A DNA stretch of 64,000 bases from Dugong dugon (GCA_030035585.1 CM057469.1:116910650-116974649); one strand, 5' to 3'. Shown: positions 11,405 to 24,230, counted from the stretch's first letter. Notes: generated by a model from the sequence alone, not told the origin. Translations and numbers: made by a program.

Positions 11405-12925
11405 ATCATCACTGAGTTTACCTTTCTTTTTTTTGTCTCTGGGTTAAGAAGTCATCCTCCATGGTGCAATGTATCTGATTCCTAAAGATCTTAAGAGAAG
11501 GAAATTCTACAGCCATTTCAGCAGACTGTTCTAGAACCTAAGAACACACAGAGAACTGCTTCTCGTATCTAACCTAAATTTCTACTGCTGTAATTTAAAC
11601 TCATTTCTTATTGAGCTTCCCACGAAGAAAATGGAGAATAGGTCACTTTCATGTTTATTATGTTCATAATAACCCTGATACATAAATTTAAATAATTACT
11701 AAGTTATTCTTGAGTTTTCTTCATTAACCTAAAACCTTTGCCTGTAAGGAGAGTTCAGAGCATCAAGTTTTGATGTATGCATTTATTTTCTTGCTAGGTA
11801 TTGTCCTTGGTAATTGCCAGTGAAACATGCTTTGTTTCAGAAATTGGGAGTAGAATGTGATGGGTAAATTCTGAATGTTGGGTGGAATTTAAGTCAGTAT
11901 CTGTGAAATGTCTGGGAGGAGCTAGTATCTATGCACATTTAAAAAATGACATTCACTTTTTAGGTTTCCTTAGTTTAAGAAAGAGAAAGACCCACGCTTC
12001 TGATTTTCCTATTTAATTTTAAAATCATTGCCTTTCTAATGGCTTCATTTGCATTCTATTAACTAAAAGTTAAGCCACTTACTCTGTGTATGGAACACTC
12101 TCATGAAACATATTAAGCACTTAGAAAAATGTATTAACTTCTGTAGTTCTGGCTCTCTTTTTGCTTTCAAAATGATGGCCCTATCGATGGTGGCAGAAAA
12201 CATATGAGCTAGTGTGACTGTAAAATTCCTCATATACTTCATTTCTTTTCACCCTAGATTCATATGTTCAAAACTGCTTGCTGCTCTGCATCTGTGTTTA
12301 TCCAGGGTTGGCGTTAAATGGGGATGACACTTATTATTTTGTAAGTATGCTGCTGTGGTGCTGAACGTAATTAAGTGAAAATTTTCAGTTCAGTGGAATT
12401 ACCTTTCTTAGCTGTGCATAGGATTTTCTTGGTGGAATTGATTTTTTTTTTTTTAATATGGTGCTCACTTCATGATATTTCATGGGATCTCTGGAACATT
12501 TAGACACATAGAACATTGACACATATGTACACATAAACAAACAGACACAGAAAGACCCATATTTCAGACTAAATTCTGTTATATTCTTATCATAGTTCTG
12601 TGTATGTAGACTTTTCAAGAAAATTTAGATAATCTTGGTATGTTTAGGCAGTTTCCTAGGCCAATAAAAGCTTAGTGCATAACTAAACATGTCTATAATT
12701 GTTATTGTTGTTTTATTATTATTAACTTACCACTAATCATGGAGTTACTATGTAGACTGATTTCAGCCATTTAGTTAGGAGAACAAGATTATATGTCTCA
12801 TTATTATAAATTAATCAGATGTCATTTTATGTTGATACTCATCTTAGGGAACATTTTCTGGTCAGCTAATGCTCCTTGTAGGTACAAAAATGCAGATTTT
12901 ATGAAAGTATCAGTTATCTGTATTT
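11405..12925. other. No recognised feature
   Basis: AT-rich sequence with a short TTA/TTG-rich patch at 12700-12722 and a T12 tract near 12445. No coding signal. Confidence 0.35.
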
Positions 12926-14300
12926 TTATTTGTATTCAGTCATTAAACATATATTTATGCCATACACTAGCTGCTGTGAAGATTCAATAAAATATTATGA
13001 ATCCTGCCCTAAAGGGGCTTACGGTGTAACAGTAAAGATAACGAATGTACATATAATTATATCGGGTAAAAGTCACTTAGTTCCACATAGAGCTGTAGAA
13101 GCTCAGAGTAGCAGGAAAAACTAATTTCTTCCTTGGGATATCAGGAGATATTAGCTGGGACGTGAAGGAGGATGACGATTTGGCCATAAGGATGTTGGGC
13201 CATTTAGGGTAGTTGTTTTATCCAGAGAGCAAACAAAGAGTCAAAATGTATATGCAGAAAGACTTAAGAGTTTTTTGTGGAAACTGGGAACTATTCATTT
13301 CGATTGGAGTCTGGGTAATGGTGGTGAATAAGAATGAAGCCTGATGGTGGAGGCCTTGAATGCCAAGCTAAGGAGGAATTTAGTTCCAGTTGCAGATATT
13401 TGCTTAGCATGTTACAGGTATTGAACAGAAGCCTATATTTTCATTCTCATTCTCCCTGTCCCTCTTTCCTCCTTTTCCTTCTCTTGGTCTCATTAGCTCC
13501 TCTGAGGTTTAATCCCTGGCATCCATATCTTCAGCACCATTACTGCAAATGCTTAGAAAGTTTGATGAATGAATATTGAAGAATTAAGATTGAGCTTTAC
13601 TCTGTAAGTAGTGGAGAGGTACAGCAGGTTTTAAAGTATTATTTTTGGAGATTGGGAGAGAGGACAGAACTGGAGATTGAGAGTTGAAAGTTGATTTTGT
13701 AAGCCAACTGATTATTGTAAGAGAGAGTACAATAATAATGATTCTGATGATAAAGTGAACACTATTAAGGATGATAATAAATCTACCATTTATGTGTCAG
13801 ACCACGACCAAGAACTTTATGTACAGTATCTCATACCATTCTTACAGAAACTCTGGGAAGTCTATAACCTACAAAAAAAAAAAAAAAAAAGGTACTCCAA
13901 AAAGCTAACTTGGCTGTGATCAGATAGCTGCTAAGTGTATTCAGTGTAGGTTTTGTTGATGCCGGTGCTTGACTCACTACACCAAGAAAACCTTTGTGCT
14001 CTAAGGACAAAACAATGGAGAAGGGTCACCTACATGACTTTTTGCCAATCTCAGTTGAAAGAGAAATGGCATTTGGAGGAAGCGAGCCGTTTAATAGTAT
14101 TAAATGCTGCATAGAAATAAATTAGGATCAGAACTTGGGAAAATCTACTAGCCTTGGCAATTAGGAGGTCATTAGCAACCCTTGAATTTAGAATTTCAGG
14201 GTCATGGAGAAGGAAGAATCCAAATTACCAGCTGTTTGAAGTTTGCCTTTAGAGACTAGGATAGATTGGGTGTAGGGGCATAGTAACCACCAGCAGATTT
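12926..14300 (-). repeat. Antisense L2-type LINE, diverged, interrupted by a MIR
   Basis: Antisense L2-like words occur in order: 'aatcctgccctaaaggggcttacggtgtaac' (13002), and after the MIR 'atggcatttggaggaagcgagccg' (14064) and 'ggcaattaggaggtcattagcaacccttg' (14155). The second part resembles the L2 region that ends '..ggaggtcattggtgacctt..'. Boundaries and continuity across 13290-13650 are uncertain. Confidence 0.45.
13770..13985 (-). repeat. MIR SINE split by an A18 run
   Basis: 'ctaccatttatgtgtcagaccacgaccaagaactttatgtacagtatctcataccattcttacagaaactc' then an A18 tract (about 13873-13890), then 'ctaacttggctgtgatcagatagctgctaagtg' give antisense MIR order. Confidence 0.55.
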
Positions 14301-14869
14301 GTGGTGGTGGAAAAGAAAGAAGAGATGACTCTCCGTGACTATTCAGGGTGAAAATGTCCACACAATTTTGAAATGCAAAAGTAGACTTGGAAGAATCTGG
14401 TTGTTCGATACCTGGGAACAGTCTCATTGATACTGGCTTTAATTCTAGTGGCTGGCTTCTATGGATAGGAGAAACAGTTAGAGAGAGTAGCAAGTGTGAA
14501 TGCTGGGTAGATAATCTGACTTTGTTACATTTATGCTTTTGCTGTTTGAAAGAAAAAGGGGATGGATAGCGGAAAGGCAAAGCATGCCTTTTACTAGAAA
14601 AAGTAGATCTCTTAAGCCTCTCAATTCCAGAGCATAGATGGTGAATATGATAGAAAAAGAATTGTAATGACAAAATGACCTTCAAGAGCCACAGATAAAA
14701 GCTGAGTTGTGAGTATATTCTGGGAGTGCCTTAACTTGAAGGAAATGCTCAAAATGAGCTGTTTACTCAACCTCAGGGCTGAACATTCATGAAGAAGCAT
14801 CCCTGATTTCACTTAGTATTAATACTTCTTTGTATTTTCTTCCAAATTTTATCAGTTTAATACCTCTTT
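14301..14869. other. No clearly recognised feature
   Basis: May continue the antisense L2-like material. A 165-codon minus-strand open frame (14188-14685) has no recognisable domain and is interpreted as chance. Confidence 0.3.
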
Positions 14870-16475
14870 AACTTTTTTATTGGTATATTATTCCCATATC
14901 ATTAAATCGATCCTTTTCAAGTGTACAATATAGTGGGTTTTTTTTTAGGATATTTGCAAAGTTGTGCAATCATTACCACTATGTAATTCAATAAAATTTT
15001 CATCACCCCCAAAAGGAACCCAGTACTCACTGTCAGTCAGTCTCCTTTCTCCCCAGGTTTACTTCTACAGGTTTACTTCTTTTGGATAGTTAATATTAAT
15101 GAAATAATCAATATGTGACTTTTCTGTGTCTGGTTTCACTTAGCATAATTTTTTCAAAGCTCATCCAAGTTTTAGCATGTATCAGTACATCACTGATTTT
15201 CATGGCTGAGTAATATTTCATTGTATGGGTATGCCACATTTTGTTTCCCGGTTTATCAGTCAGTGGACATTTGACTTGTTTCCACTTTTTGGCTGCTATA
15301 AACAGTGCTGCTATGAACATCTGTGGACAGGTTTTTGCTTGGACATGTGTTTTCGTTTCTCCTGGGTACATACCCAGGGATAGAATTGTTGGGTCACATA
15401 GTGATTCTATGGTTCATTTAATGTAGAACTGCCAAACTATTTCCAAAGAGATCGTACCATTTTACATTCTCTGTAGCAAAGTATGAGGGGTTTTAGTTTC
15501 TCCACATTCTCACTGATGGTTGTTATTTTTAATCTTTTTGACTAGAGCCATCTTAATGGATGTAAAGATACATCTCATTTTAATTTTGATTTGCATTTCC
15601 TTGCTGACTAATGGTTAAGAATTTGGCATAGTGGTTAAGAATTTGGCTGCTAACCAAAAGGTCGGCAGTTCGAATCCACCAGGCACCTCTTGGAAACTCT
15701 ATGGGGCAGTTGTACTCTGTTCTTCAGGATCACTATGAGTCAGAATTGACTTGACGGTAGTGGGTTTTTTGGTTTGTTTGTTTTACTGACTAATGATGTT
15801 AAACGTCTTTTTGTGTGCTTATTAACTATTTGCATATCTTTTTTGGAGAAATGTCTATTAAAGTCCCTTGCCCATTTTTAATTGGATTTATGTCTTTTTA
15901 TTATTGAGCTATAATAGTTATTTAAATATTCTGGATGTTTGGCCCTTATCAGATAAATGGATTGCAGATTTTTTTTTTCCATTCTATGGCTTGTCTTTTC
16001 ACTTTCTTTGTGGTATCCTTTGAAACACATTTTTTAATTTTGGTGAAGTCCAGTTTATCTATTTTTCTTTGGTTGCCTGTGTTTTTGGTGTCAAATCTAA
16101 TAAACTATTGCCTTATCTAAGGTCACAAAGATTTATACTCATGTTTCCTTCTAAGGTTTCTATAGATTTAGCCCTTATATTTAGATTGCTGTTGCATTTT
16201 GTTTTAATTTTTGTGTATGGGGTGAGGTAGGGATTGAGCCATATTCTTTTACATGAGGTTATCCACTTGTGCCATTACAATTTATTGAAAGGACTGTTCT
16301 TTGCCCATTTAATGGTCTTGACACCCTTGCTTAAAATCAATTGAATTTAGGCATAGGGTTTTATTTCTGCACTCTTAATTCTGTTCCACCAATCTTTTGC
16401 TACCCTAATGCCAGTCCTACACAGTCTTGGTCACAATACCTTTGCAGAATGTTTTGAAATAATACTACCTTTTAA
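14870..16475 (-). repeat. Old L1 LINE 3' part, split by a SINE
   Basis: Minus-strand reading gives decayed L1 ORF2 C-terminus: 15108-15371 contains 'MFIAALFIAAKKWKQVKCP' and 'MKYYSAMK', followed by a 3'UTR toward 14870. The other side (15790-16475) holds antisense RT-proximal words such as 'ggatttatgtctttttattattgag'. It is much more diverged than copies A-C and so older. Confidence 0.8.
15614..15785 (+). mobile_element. AfroSINE with duplicated head, inserted in old L1
   Basis: Flanked by exact 10-bp copies 'ctgactaatg' (15604-15613 and 15786-15795). The usual 'ggagccctggtgg' start is missing. Instead a 16-base word 'tggttaagaatttggc' occurs twice, 20 bases apart (15612 and 15632), before 'tgctaaccaaaaggtcggcagttcgaatcc'. 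Confidence 0.88.
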
Positions 16476-16479
16476 TATT

Positions 16480-18063
16480 AACTACTGTAAAATTTATGGT
16501 TGCCATTAAAATTTTTTTGTTTTTGAATAATGTAATTAGGTAGATTTATTTTCTAGTTCCTGTTTGGTTAATCACTCTGGCTGAAAGTTTACTTGATAAA
16601 GCTTTGCAGTCCCTAATTTTACTGAATGGCTACAGCAGAAATGTGCCCAGCTGCAGACAACCAGTCTGAACAGAGATTGATGCTGTGGTCACAGAAATTC
16701 AGAGCAAATAAAACATTAACCAGCATTTCAGGTTTCCAATTTGAATATGATTTGTTGCTAGTTGTACTATAAAGGTAATTTTGACATTGACGTTTATGAA
16801 TTTCTTATTGAAACCACTTGTGTAGTATGGAAAGAAAAGCTTGAGACAGATAACACAATGTTTTTGTTTGTTTTTTCCTAGCCACACGCACACAATTATG
16901 CATATGTAAAACTCCTGTTGATCAGTGTGGTATCAATTTCCTTTTTATTAATTGAAAGACTGCATCTAGATAAATTGAAGTTAGATGTTAAAAAAGCTGG
17001 AGTTGTTTGACGCTAAAATTATGAGTGTGAGTGAATGATAGAGTACTAATTTTATAAAAATATTTCTCTTTTCCAAGATATGAATGTAATAAAAATATAC
17101 AAACAACATATGCACTCACATAACAAGAATGTGTTTCTTCATGATATGGTACCTTGAGTATGATAGGTGAAATGCAGATCCAGGTCACGTAATGATTAGG
17201 TATGTGATTCATCATATTTTGCAGACATTGTTTTGTTAGGCATTTTGGGGGAGAAAAAAGCAAAACAGAAAACCTAACACCTAGTAATAAAATTTTGTGT
17301 ATTATTTCCTTCTCTTACTGTTGTTTTCCCTTTTGCATATATAACATAATATATATTTATATATACATATATTTGTATGAATAATACATTATTTTTGTAT
17401 AACTTAGGATAGGATTCAGGGTTGTTTTATCTGGGTAGACATTTATCAAACTGTAGGCAAAAACATGCTCTTTGTCTCCTTAGGACAAAAATGGATTTTT
17501 TAAAAAATAAAAATTGTCTTGTGCATGTAACCATTATGCCCATATGCTATAGTAAATGAGTTCTGTTTCAAATTCCAAGTGTAGGGAAAGTGATGGTGTG
17601 GTAACATTGCTCTCAAATCCACATCCCTTTCTGTCGACACCATTGCCAATCTCCAGGGGGCTGTGGTCTATAAATCTACGAGTAATGGGTGGGAGAGTAT
17701 CCGTCTTGGTTCAGAACAACACTGTTGTATCCCATAAGGAAAACAAGCATATAAAATTTGATGCTAATTATGTAAATCTTGTTGTTTTCAACATGTAGTT
17801 TATGAATTTTCTTTTTTAAATTGTTTGCAAAATGTGAAAAAGGCTTTGAGACACATATTGTTCTCATATTATTATGCTGTGTGGAACTCACTCAGTATAT
17901 TGGTACAACATGTATTTAATTTTCATTAATTTGGAAAAAGTGTTGATTGCCAAATCGTACATTGGTCACTCAAAGTCAGTGCAATCACAGTTTACTGAGT
18001 AAGATACACCAACTCCTTACTTCTCAACTACCTTTTTATCCAACATTTCACATTTACAACATT
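16480..18063. other. No recognised feature; AT-rich, with a TA-rich microsatellite
   Basis: An impure (AT)n patch lies at about 17336-17395. I see no coding signal in the short frames here. Confidence 0.35.
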
Positions 18064-18620
18064 TCGCCACCAGGGCTTTCTTGGAGCCCAATCTGACCAG
18101 AGTGTACCGATGAGGATAGGGCAAAAAAATCTACCATTTGACTATTTTGTGCATTAACAATGTACATCTAGCAGTAATGAACACCGAGGTGTGAGCTGAG
18201 AGTAATGCTGGCTGTGATGGTTAAGGTGATGTATCAGCTTGGCTGAGCCATGATTCTCAGTGGTTGAGCAGTTATGTAATGATGTAATTTGGAAGTTATG
18301 TAATGATGTAGTCATCCTCTATTTTGTGATCTGATGTGTTCACCCTCCATTTTCACATAATGACCTGGTCTTTGGAACCTAACCATGTTTATAAGGAGGA
18401 GTGGGTGTATTTCTGTTCCCAGGGTACACTATTTGTTGATGTAGGGTATGGTCATTGCTTCTTCCCATAATCATAGTGGAGGCCATCACCACCAGAGCTT
18501 TCTTGGAGCCCAGTTTGACCAGAGTGGACCAATGGGGATAGAGCAAGGAGCATCCCCTTCCCAAGTCCCCAGTTTGGCTCTGCCACGTGTGGATTAGTAG
18601 GTGTATCACCTACTTTCACT
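18064..18620. repeat. Unclassified repeat region with a 61-base module present twice
   Basis: A 61-base module ('ccaccagggctttcttggag..' at 18064-18124) recurs in direct orientation at 18486-18546 with 8 mismatches. Between them lies 'agttatgtaatgatgta' twice, 24 bases apart (18270 and 18294), followed by 'gtcatcctctattttgtgatctgatgtg'. The pattern suggests an LTR-like or other unclassified element; I cannot name the family. Confidence 0.4.
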
Positions 18621-19345
18621 ATCACCCAAAATAGGAATAAAGCTCCCCTTGTTGAAGGGAGATGATAAAAAATGCATTTTAGGCCAGTGTTGTAAAAAAA
18701 TATCCTATTAAATTTTATTTGATTGTTTTATTGTTTACTTTTAAAGATTATTATTATTATTTTTTAAAATAAATGTCAATGCGAAACTCAGATCCTAACT
18801 CTGGGCTACTTAATATTCCATAGTATAACACAAATATTAATAGAAGACAGTCTCCAAAAACTAACAATAGTCACTATTCACTGACACATTTTAATAGAGG
18901 TCCTCAGGAGACAGAATGTTGTAAACTGAGGAGTGATGAAGATGATTGGATTTTCTGTTTAAATAAAGGGGCTTACACATCCTTAACTCATTTTAGAAAT
19001 CTTGCTCTTCAGGCCAGGCACATCTGTGTTGAGATTTCTTGAGACAAAAGTGAAATTAAGTCACACCTCACTATGCTAATTTCCAACAACTTGTGCTACA
19101 TAGTAAAGTTTTTAAAAAAGGTAAGCTCATACTTTTTTTTTTTTTCCTTAGAAGTATGCCTAAATTTAGATTATTAGATGGGACAAAGAGTAGAGGGAAT
19201 GTCTGTATTCCTTAGAAAGCCATCTACAGTGTTTTTCTTTCTTTTTCTTTACTCTTTTGTTTTGGAGTTCAAGCATCATGCTAGTGATATCAACAACCAT
19301 TAGTTTGTAGGTCCTTCCACCTCTTTATGTATTTGTTTCAGTTGA
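18621..19345. other. No recognised feature
   Basis: AT-rich sequence with a T13 run near 19133. No coding signal. Confidence 0.35.
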
Positions 19346-20280
19346 GCTTTGTTAATTAAGCATTATTTTATTTACTTATTTTCTGCCCCTCCCACTAAAA
19401 TAGTAAACTCTGTACAGGCAGGGACTTGTGCAACCATAAAGGACCTAACAGGCCATGCTAGTAATGTAAACCTTTATCTTCTAGGTAGCGGGAGAGAGCA
19501 AGGATTTAAGTGGGCCAATGACTTGATAACATTAACATTTTTATTTAAATTGAGGTAGGGTGCAGAAAAGGATATTCGTGGCCTGGTAGTGGGGACATGT
19601 CCGGAGGCAGGGAGAAAACTTAGAAAGGTGATACAGGTGATGATAATGGCCTAATCTAAGATACTGGCAGTAGGGTGAAAAGTCATGGAAGAATGTAAGG
19701 AATATAAGAAGCTAGAATCCATGGAGCTTGGTGCTTAACTGATGTAAGTGGTGAGCATAAGGAAGAGTCATGCATTAACCTCAGGTTTCTTTTTTGTGCC
19801 ACTGATGGGCTTATGTATGAGGAGGAGCAAATTTTTGTATAGAACACAGTGAGGTCTAGTAGAAATATGTTTCATGTGAGGTCTCTGACGGCCGTCAAGA
19901 AGAAATGTCCTATAGGTTGTTAGAGATACTAATCTAAAACTCAGGAGAGAGATGTGTGTTAGAGATAATAGAATTTAGTTTCATCAAAGCATAAGTGGTT
20001 ATTGAAGCCATAGTTAAAGAAATTTCCTGGGAAAAATTTGGAAGAGGAATAAAGGACTGAAGATGGAGCCCTGAGAATTGTTGACATTTATGGAATGGCA
20101 GAGGAAATAGATGCCAAGAGGCCAAAATGAAGGAACAGCCAGAGATGTAGGCAGAAAACCAAGAGAGTCGGTACCATGAGAAGGATATTTCATGAAGTTT
20201 GTGGCCAGCAGCATCAGAAGATGCAGAAAAAGCAAGTAGGAAGAGAACCGAAGGCTATCTATTAGATATTTATTGAAAGA
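19346..20280 (-). repeat. L2-type LINE material, mainly antisense
   Basis: From about 19480, antisense L2-like order is visible: 'ggatttaagtgggccaatgacttgataac', 'gttatgcattaacctcaggtttc'-type text at 19768, 'ggactgaagatggagccctgagaattgttgacatttatggaatgg' (20055), and 'ggaacagccagagatgtaggcagaaaaccaagagag' (20130). A short sense piece 'agtaaactctgtacaggcagggactt' precedes it at 19402. The protein frames are shadows. Confidence 0.5.
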
Positions 20281-20994
20281 GAATTTGTCAGGGGCCGATT
20301 GTGTGAGGCTGGTCTTCACATGGTCCCAGTTAATGCCAGCCATCAGTTTCAAAGTATTCATGAAAATCCATACCACAGTTATTTACTGATAACCTAGTCC
20401 AGGCTGTGCCTTCTGACACTTTTCCACCATTTCAACTTTGAAGCTTCAGGGAAGGACCTTTCCCATATTTCAAGGACACAAAAAAAAAAAAAAAAGTAGA
20501 CACAGGGTCAGCTTTATTTCATTCCAAATACAGAATTCACAGGGAAAAAAAAGCACTTTTTCCTGTGAAGAATGATTTCATTAAAAAAAAAAGAAAATTT
20601 TCTTAATGTTGCCAACCAAAGTGGTTCTCCATTTTATTTTGAGGGAAGTCAAATCTGATGCATATTGAAATTGTATCTTGATATGCAGAAAACCAAAAGG
20701 TGAAATGCTGACACACTTAAATGATTTTTTTCATTTTATTCTCTTGATGTTGGCTGTGCATATAGAAAGACAATTATATGATAGTTATGATTATTTGAAT
20801 GAGAGAAAAGACAGTATTTTGCATGAAGTGATGAAAAACTGGAACTGGAAAAAGTATACCAAAAAAGGGAAATCCATTGCCAGCATTATTTCCTTTTCTT
20901 TAGTTTGATACTTAGGGTACAGTTTATGCTGATCCATTGAGATCATAGGAAATACATTTTAAATTACATTGTATTTCGACATTAAATCCTACCT
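20281..20994. other. No recognised feature
   Basis: A16 tract near 20479 and two shorter A runs; otherwise unique-looking. Confidence 0.35.
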
Positions 20995-21006
20995 AAACCT
21001 CTTCCT

Positions 21007-21217
21007 GAGAAGCTCTGGTGGCACAGTAGTTAAGCACTTGGCTGCTAACCAATAGGTCGACGCTTTGAACCCACCAGCTCCATGGGAGAAAGATGTGACA
21101 GTCTGCTTCTGGAAAGATTACAGCCTTGGAAACCCTATAGGGCAGTTCTGCTCTGTTCTGTAGGGCTGGTATGAGTTGGAATCACCTTGATGGCAACAGG
21201 TTTTTTTTTTTTTTTTT
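21007..21217 (+). mobile_element. AfroSINE, long variant with perfect duplication
   Basis: Flanked by identical 12-mers 'aaacctcttcct' (20995-21006 and 21218-21229). The middle segment 'gacagtctgcttctggaaagattacagcc' is homologous to the RTE 5' region at 35269-35300, and a T17 run ends the element. Confidence 0.92.
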
Positions 21218-22358
21218 AAACCTCTTCCTATTAGAATTCCTTCTGTAGTTACAGTTCTTATTAAAATGATACATTAAAAACAGAAATAGCATCTTTATGA
21301 TTTGCTTTAATCAATGAAACTCATGATAAAATGTCAAATGCTTAACATTGATGAAAATGTAAATGAAAAGAAGATAGTAGACCCAACAAATACACACTGG
21401 ATAAATGTATAGAAGAGGCATAACAAGTTCAATGAAGTTGAGACTTTTAAAAAAATAGACTTTATTTTTAGAGCAGTTTTAAGATTACAGAGAAATTGTG
21501 AAGAAGGTACAGAGAGATCCCCATATATCTTCTCCTGCACACTGTTTCTCTTATTATTAACATCTTGCATTTGTATGGTGTATTTATTACAAGTGATGAA
21601 CCAATATTTGTAGATTATTATTAACTGAACTACATGGTTTCAATTAGGGTTCACTCTTTGTATGTTGTACAGTCCTATGGGTATTGACAAATGCATAAAG
21701 TTATTTGTCCACCATTACTGTGTCAATACTGAATAGTTTCACTGCCCTAAAAATACCTTGTGTTCCACTTATTAATTCCTCCTTTCCTGAACCCTTGACA
21801 ACCACTGATCTTTTTTACTGTTTCTATACTTATGCCTTTTCCAATATATTTCATAGTTAGAATCATACAGTATGTAGCTTTTTCTGACTTGTTTCTTTTT
21901 CTACACAATATGTATTTAAGTTTCATCCATGTTTTCTTGCAGCTTAACAGTTTTTTTTTTAACTACTGAATAATACTCCATTTTATGGATGTACTACAGT
22001 TTTTTTTTTTTTTAAATCCATTTATATATTGAAGTAAGTGTTGGCTGCTTCCAATTTTTGATAAATATGAATAAAGCTGCTACAAATATACATGGGCAGA
22101 TTTTTTTGTATCGCTTTGTAAGAAACTGCCAGGCTGTCTTCCAAAGTGGCTGTACCATTTTGAATACCTACCAGCAAGGAATGAAAATTCCTGTGGCTCC
22201 GTATCTTCACCAGCGTTTGGTGTTGTCTGTGTTTTGGATTTAAGCCATTCTAGTAGGTGTATAGCATTATCTTATATTGTTTTACTTTGCAGTTCTCTAG
22301 TAACATATAATATTGAGCATCCTTTCATGTGCTTATTTGCTGTCTGTATATCTTCTTT

Positions 22359-23750
22359 GGACCCCTGGTTGCCAATGGTTAATCACTGGTATGTTAACTG
22401 AAAGGTTGCCAGTTTGAAACCACCAGTGGCTCTGTGGGAGAGAAGACTTGGCAGTCTGCTCCCATAAAGATTATACCCTAAATGAAGCTCTAAAGGCCAC
22501 AGTCAACCAACTTGACCTCATAGACATATAGAACACTCTACCTAACAGCAGCAAAGGACACATTCTTTTCCAATACACATGGAACGTTCTTCAGAATAGA
22601 CTACATCTTCGGCCGCAAACCAACACTCAACAAAATCCAAAACACTGAGATAATTCAAAGTATCTTCTCTGATCACAATGCCATCAAAGTAGAAATTAAT
22701 AACAGGAAGAACAAGAAAAAAATCAAATACATGGAAACTGAATAACACCCTGCTTAAAACCCACTGGGTGATAGAAGAAGTCAAAGACGGAATCAGAAAA
22801 TTCCTAGAATCAAACAAGAATGAAAACACTTCATACCAAAACCTTCGGGACACAGCAAAGTCAGTGCTCAGAGATCAGTTGATAGCAATAGATGAACACA
22901 TCAAAAAAGAAGAAAGGACAAAATCAAAACGTTAGCTACAAAACTAACAAACAGAAAGAGAACAGCAAAAGAAGCCCACAGCCACCAGAAGAAAGGAAAT
23001 AATAAAGATCAGAGCATAAATAAATGAAATAGAGAATAGAAAAACAACAGAAAGAATCGACAAAACCAAAAGTTGGTTCTTTGAAAGGATCAACACAATC
23101 GATAAACCATTGGCCAAATTGACCAAAAAAAAAAAAAAAAAAAAAGACGAGGACACAAATAACTCAAGAAATGAAATGGGGAACATTACAACAGACCCAA
23201 CTAAAATAAAAAGGATCATAACAGAGGACTATGAAAAACTATAACAAATTTGAAAACTTAGAAGGAATGGATACATTTCTAGAAACACACTACCTACCCA
23301 AACTAACACAAACTGAAGTTGAAAATCTGAACAGACCCATAACAAGAGAAGAGATTGAAAAAGGTGATAAAAAAAAAACTCCCAATGATAAAAAGCCCTG
23401 GCACAGATGGCTTCACTGGAGGATTCTACCAAACTTTCAGAGAAGAGCTTACACCAGTACTACTCATTTCAGAACATAGAAATGGAAGGGATACTTCCGA
23501 ATTCATTCTGTGAAGCCAGCATAACCCTGGTACGAAAACCAGACAAAGACACCACAAAAAAAGAATACTACAAACCAATATCTCTCATGAATATAGATGC
23601 AGAAATTCTCAATAAAGTTCTAGCCAATAGAATTTAGAGGAAGAACAAAAAAAAGATTACAGCCTAAGAAACCCTATGGAGCAGTTCTGTTCTGTCCTAT
23701 AGGGTTGCTATGAGTCAGAATCCACTCGATAACCCAACAATACCACCAAC
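22359..23750 (+). mobile_element. AfroSINE split by an L1 fragment
   Basis: Left part 22359-22465 ('acccctggttgccaatggtt' to 'gcagtctgctcccat'), right part 23660-23750 ('cagcctaagaaaccctatggagcagttctg' to 'gagtcagaatccactcgat'). Outer duplications are exact 11-mers 'atatcttcttt' (22348-22358, 23751-23761). The split falls within 'aaagattacagcc', the segment intact in the SINE at 21007. Confidence 0.9.
22474..23651 (+). mobile_element. Internal L1 ORF2 fragment inserted in the SINE, truncated at both ends
   Basis: Encodes, with many frame breaks, the late endonuclease domain ('SDHNAIKVEINNRK' equivalent at about 22670) up to the start of the RT domain ('[15 protein letters not shown]' at 23590-23637). 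It has neither an L1 5' end nor an L1 3'UTR, but ends in an A8 run and is flanked by 'aaagatta' (22466-22473 and 23652-23659), consistent with retrotransposition of a prematurely ended RNA. An A20 tract at about 23126-23145 lies inside. Confidence 0.85.
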
Positions 23751-24230
23751 ATATCTTCTTTAGTGAGGTGTCCAGATCTTTTGGCTATTTTGTAATTGAG
23801 TTGTTTCTTATTGGTGAGCTTTAAGAGTTCTTTGTGTATTTTGGATACAAGTCCTTTATCAGATACGTGTTTTGCAAATATTTTCTCCCATTGTACGCTT
23901 TGTCTTTTCATTCTCTTAACAGTGTCTGTTGGAGAACAGAATGTTTTGTTTTTTAATTTTAATAAGCTCTAACTTATTTTTTGAATGGATTGTACTTTTG
24001 GTGTTGTATCTAAAAAATCATTGCCAAACTCACAGTCACCTAGATTGATTCCTATGGTAAATGCTAGAAGTTGTATGGTTTTACATCTTACATTTCAGTT
24101 GAGTGAATTTTTCTGAAAGATGTAAGCTCTGTGTCTAGATTCATTTTTTGCATGTGAATGTCCAGTTCTGGCACCACTTGATGAAAAGACTGTTTTTCTT
24201 CATTGAAAGTTGACTTTTTGAACTACTGTT

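Larger units (their letters stand above)
21425..24230 (-). repeat. Old L1 LINE, interrupted by nested insertions
   Basis: Two halves, 21425-22347 and 23751-24230, join in register across the SINE at the L1 phrase 'tgtctgtatatcttctttggtgaggtgtc'. On the minus strand, 23708-23911 reads 'KRQSVQWEKIFAKHVSDKG', typical decayed ORF2. The SINE and the L1 fragment inside are younger than this copy. Confidence 0.8.

Noticed and set aside
14188..14685. 165-codon minus-strand open frame
   Set aside because: Lies across antisense L2-like DNA, no recognisable domain, composition Ser/Leu/Phe-rich as expected by chance.
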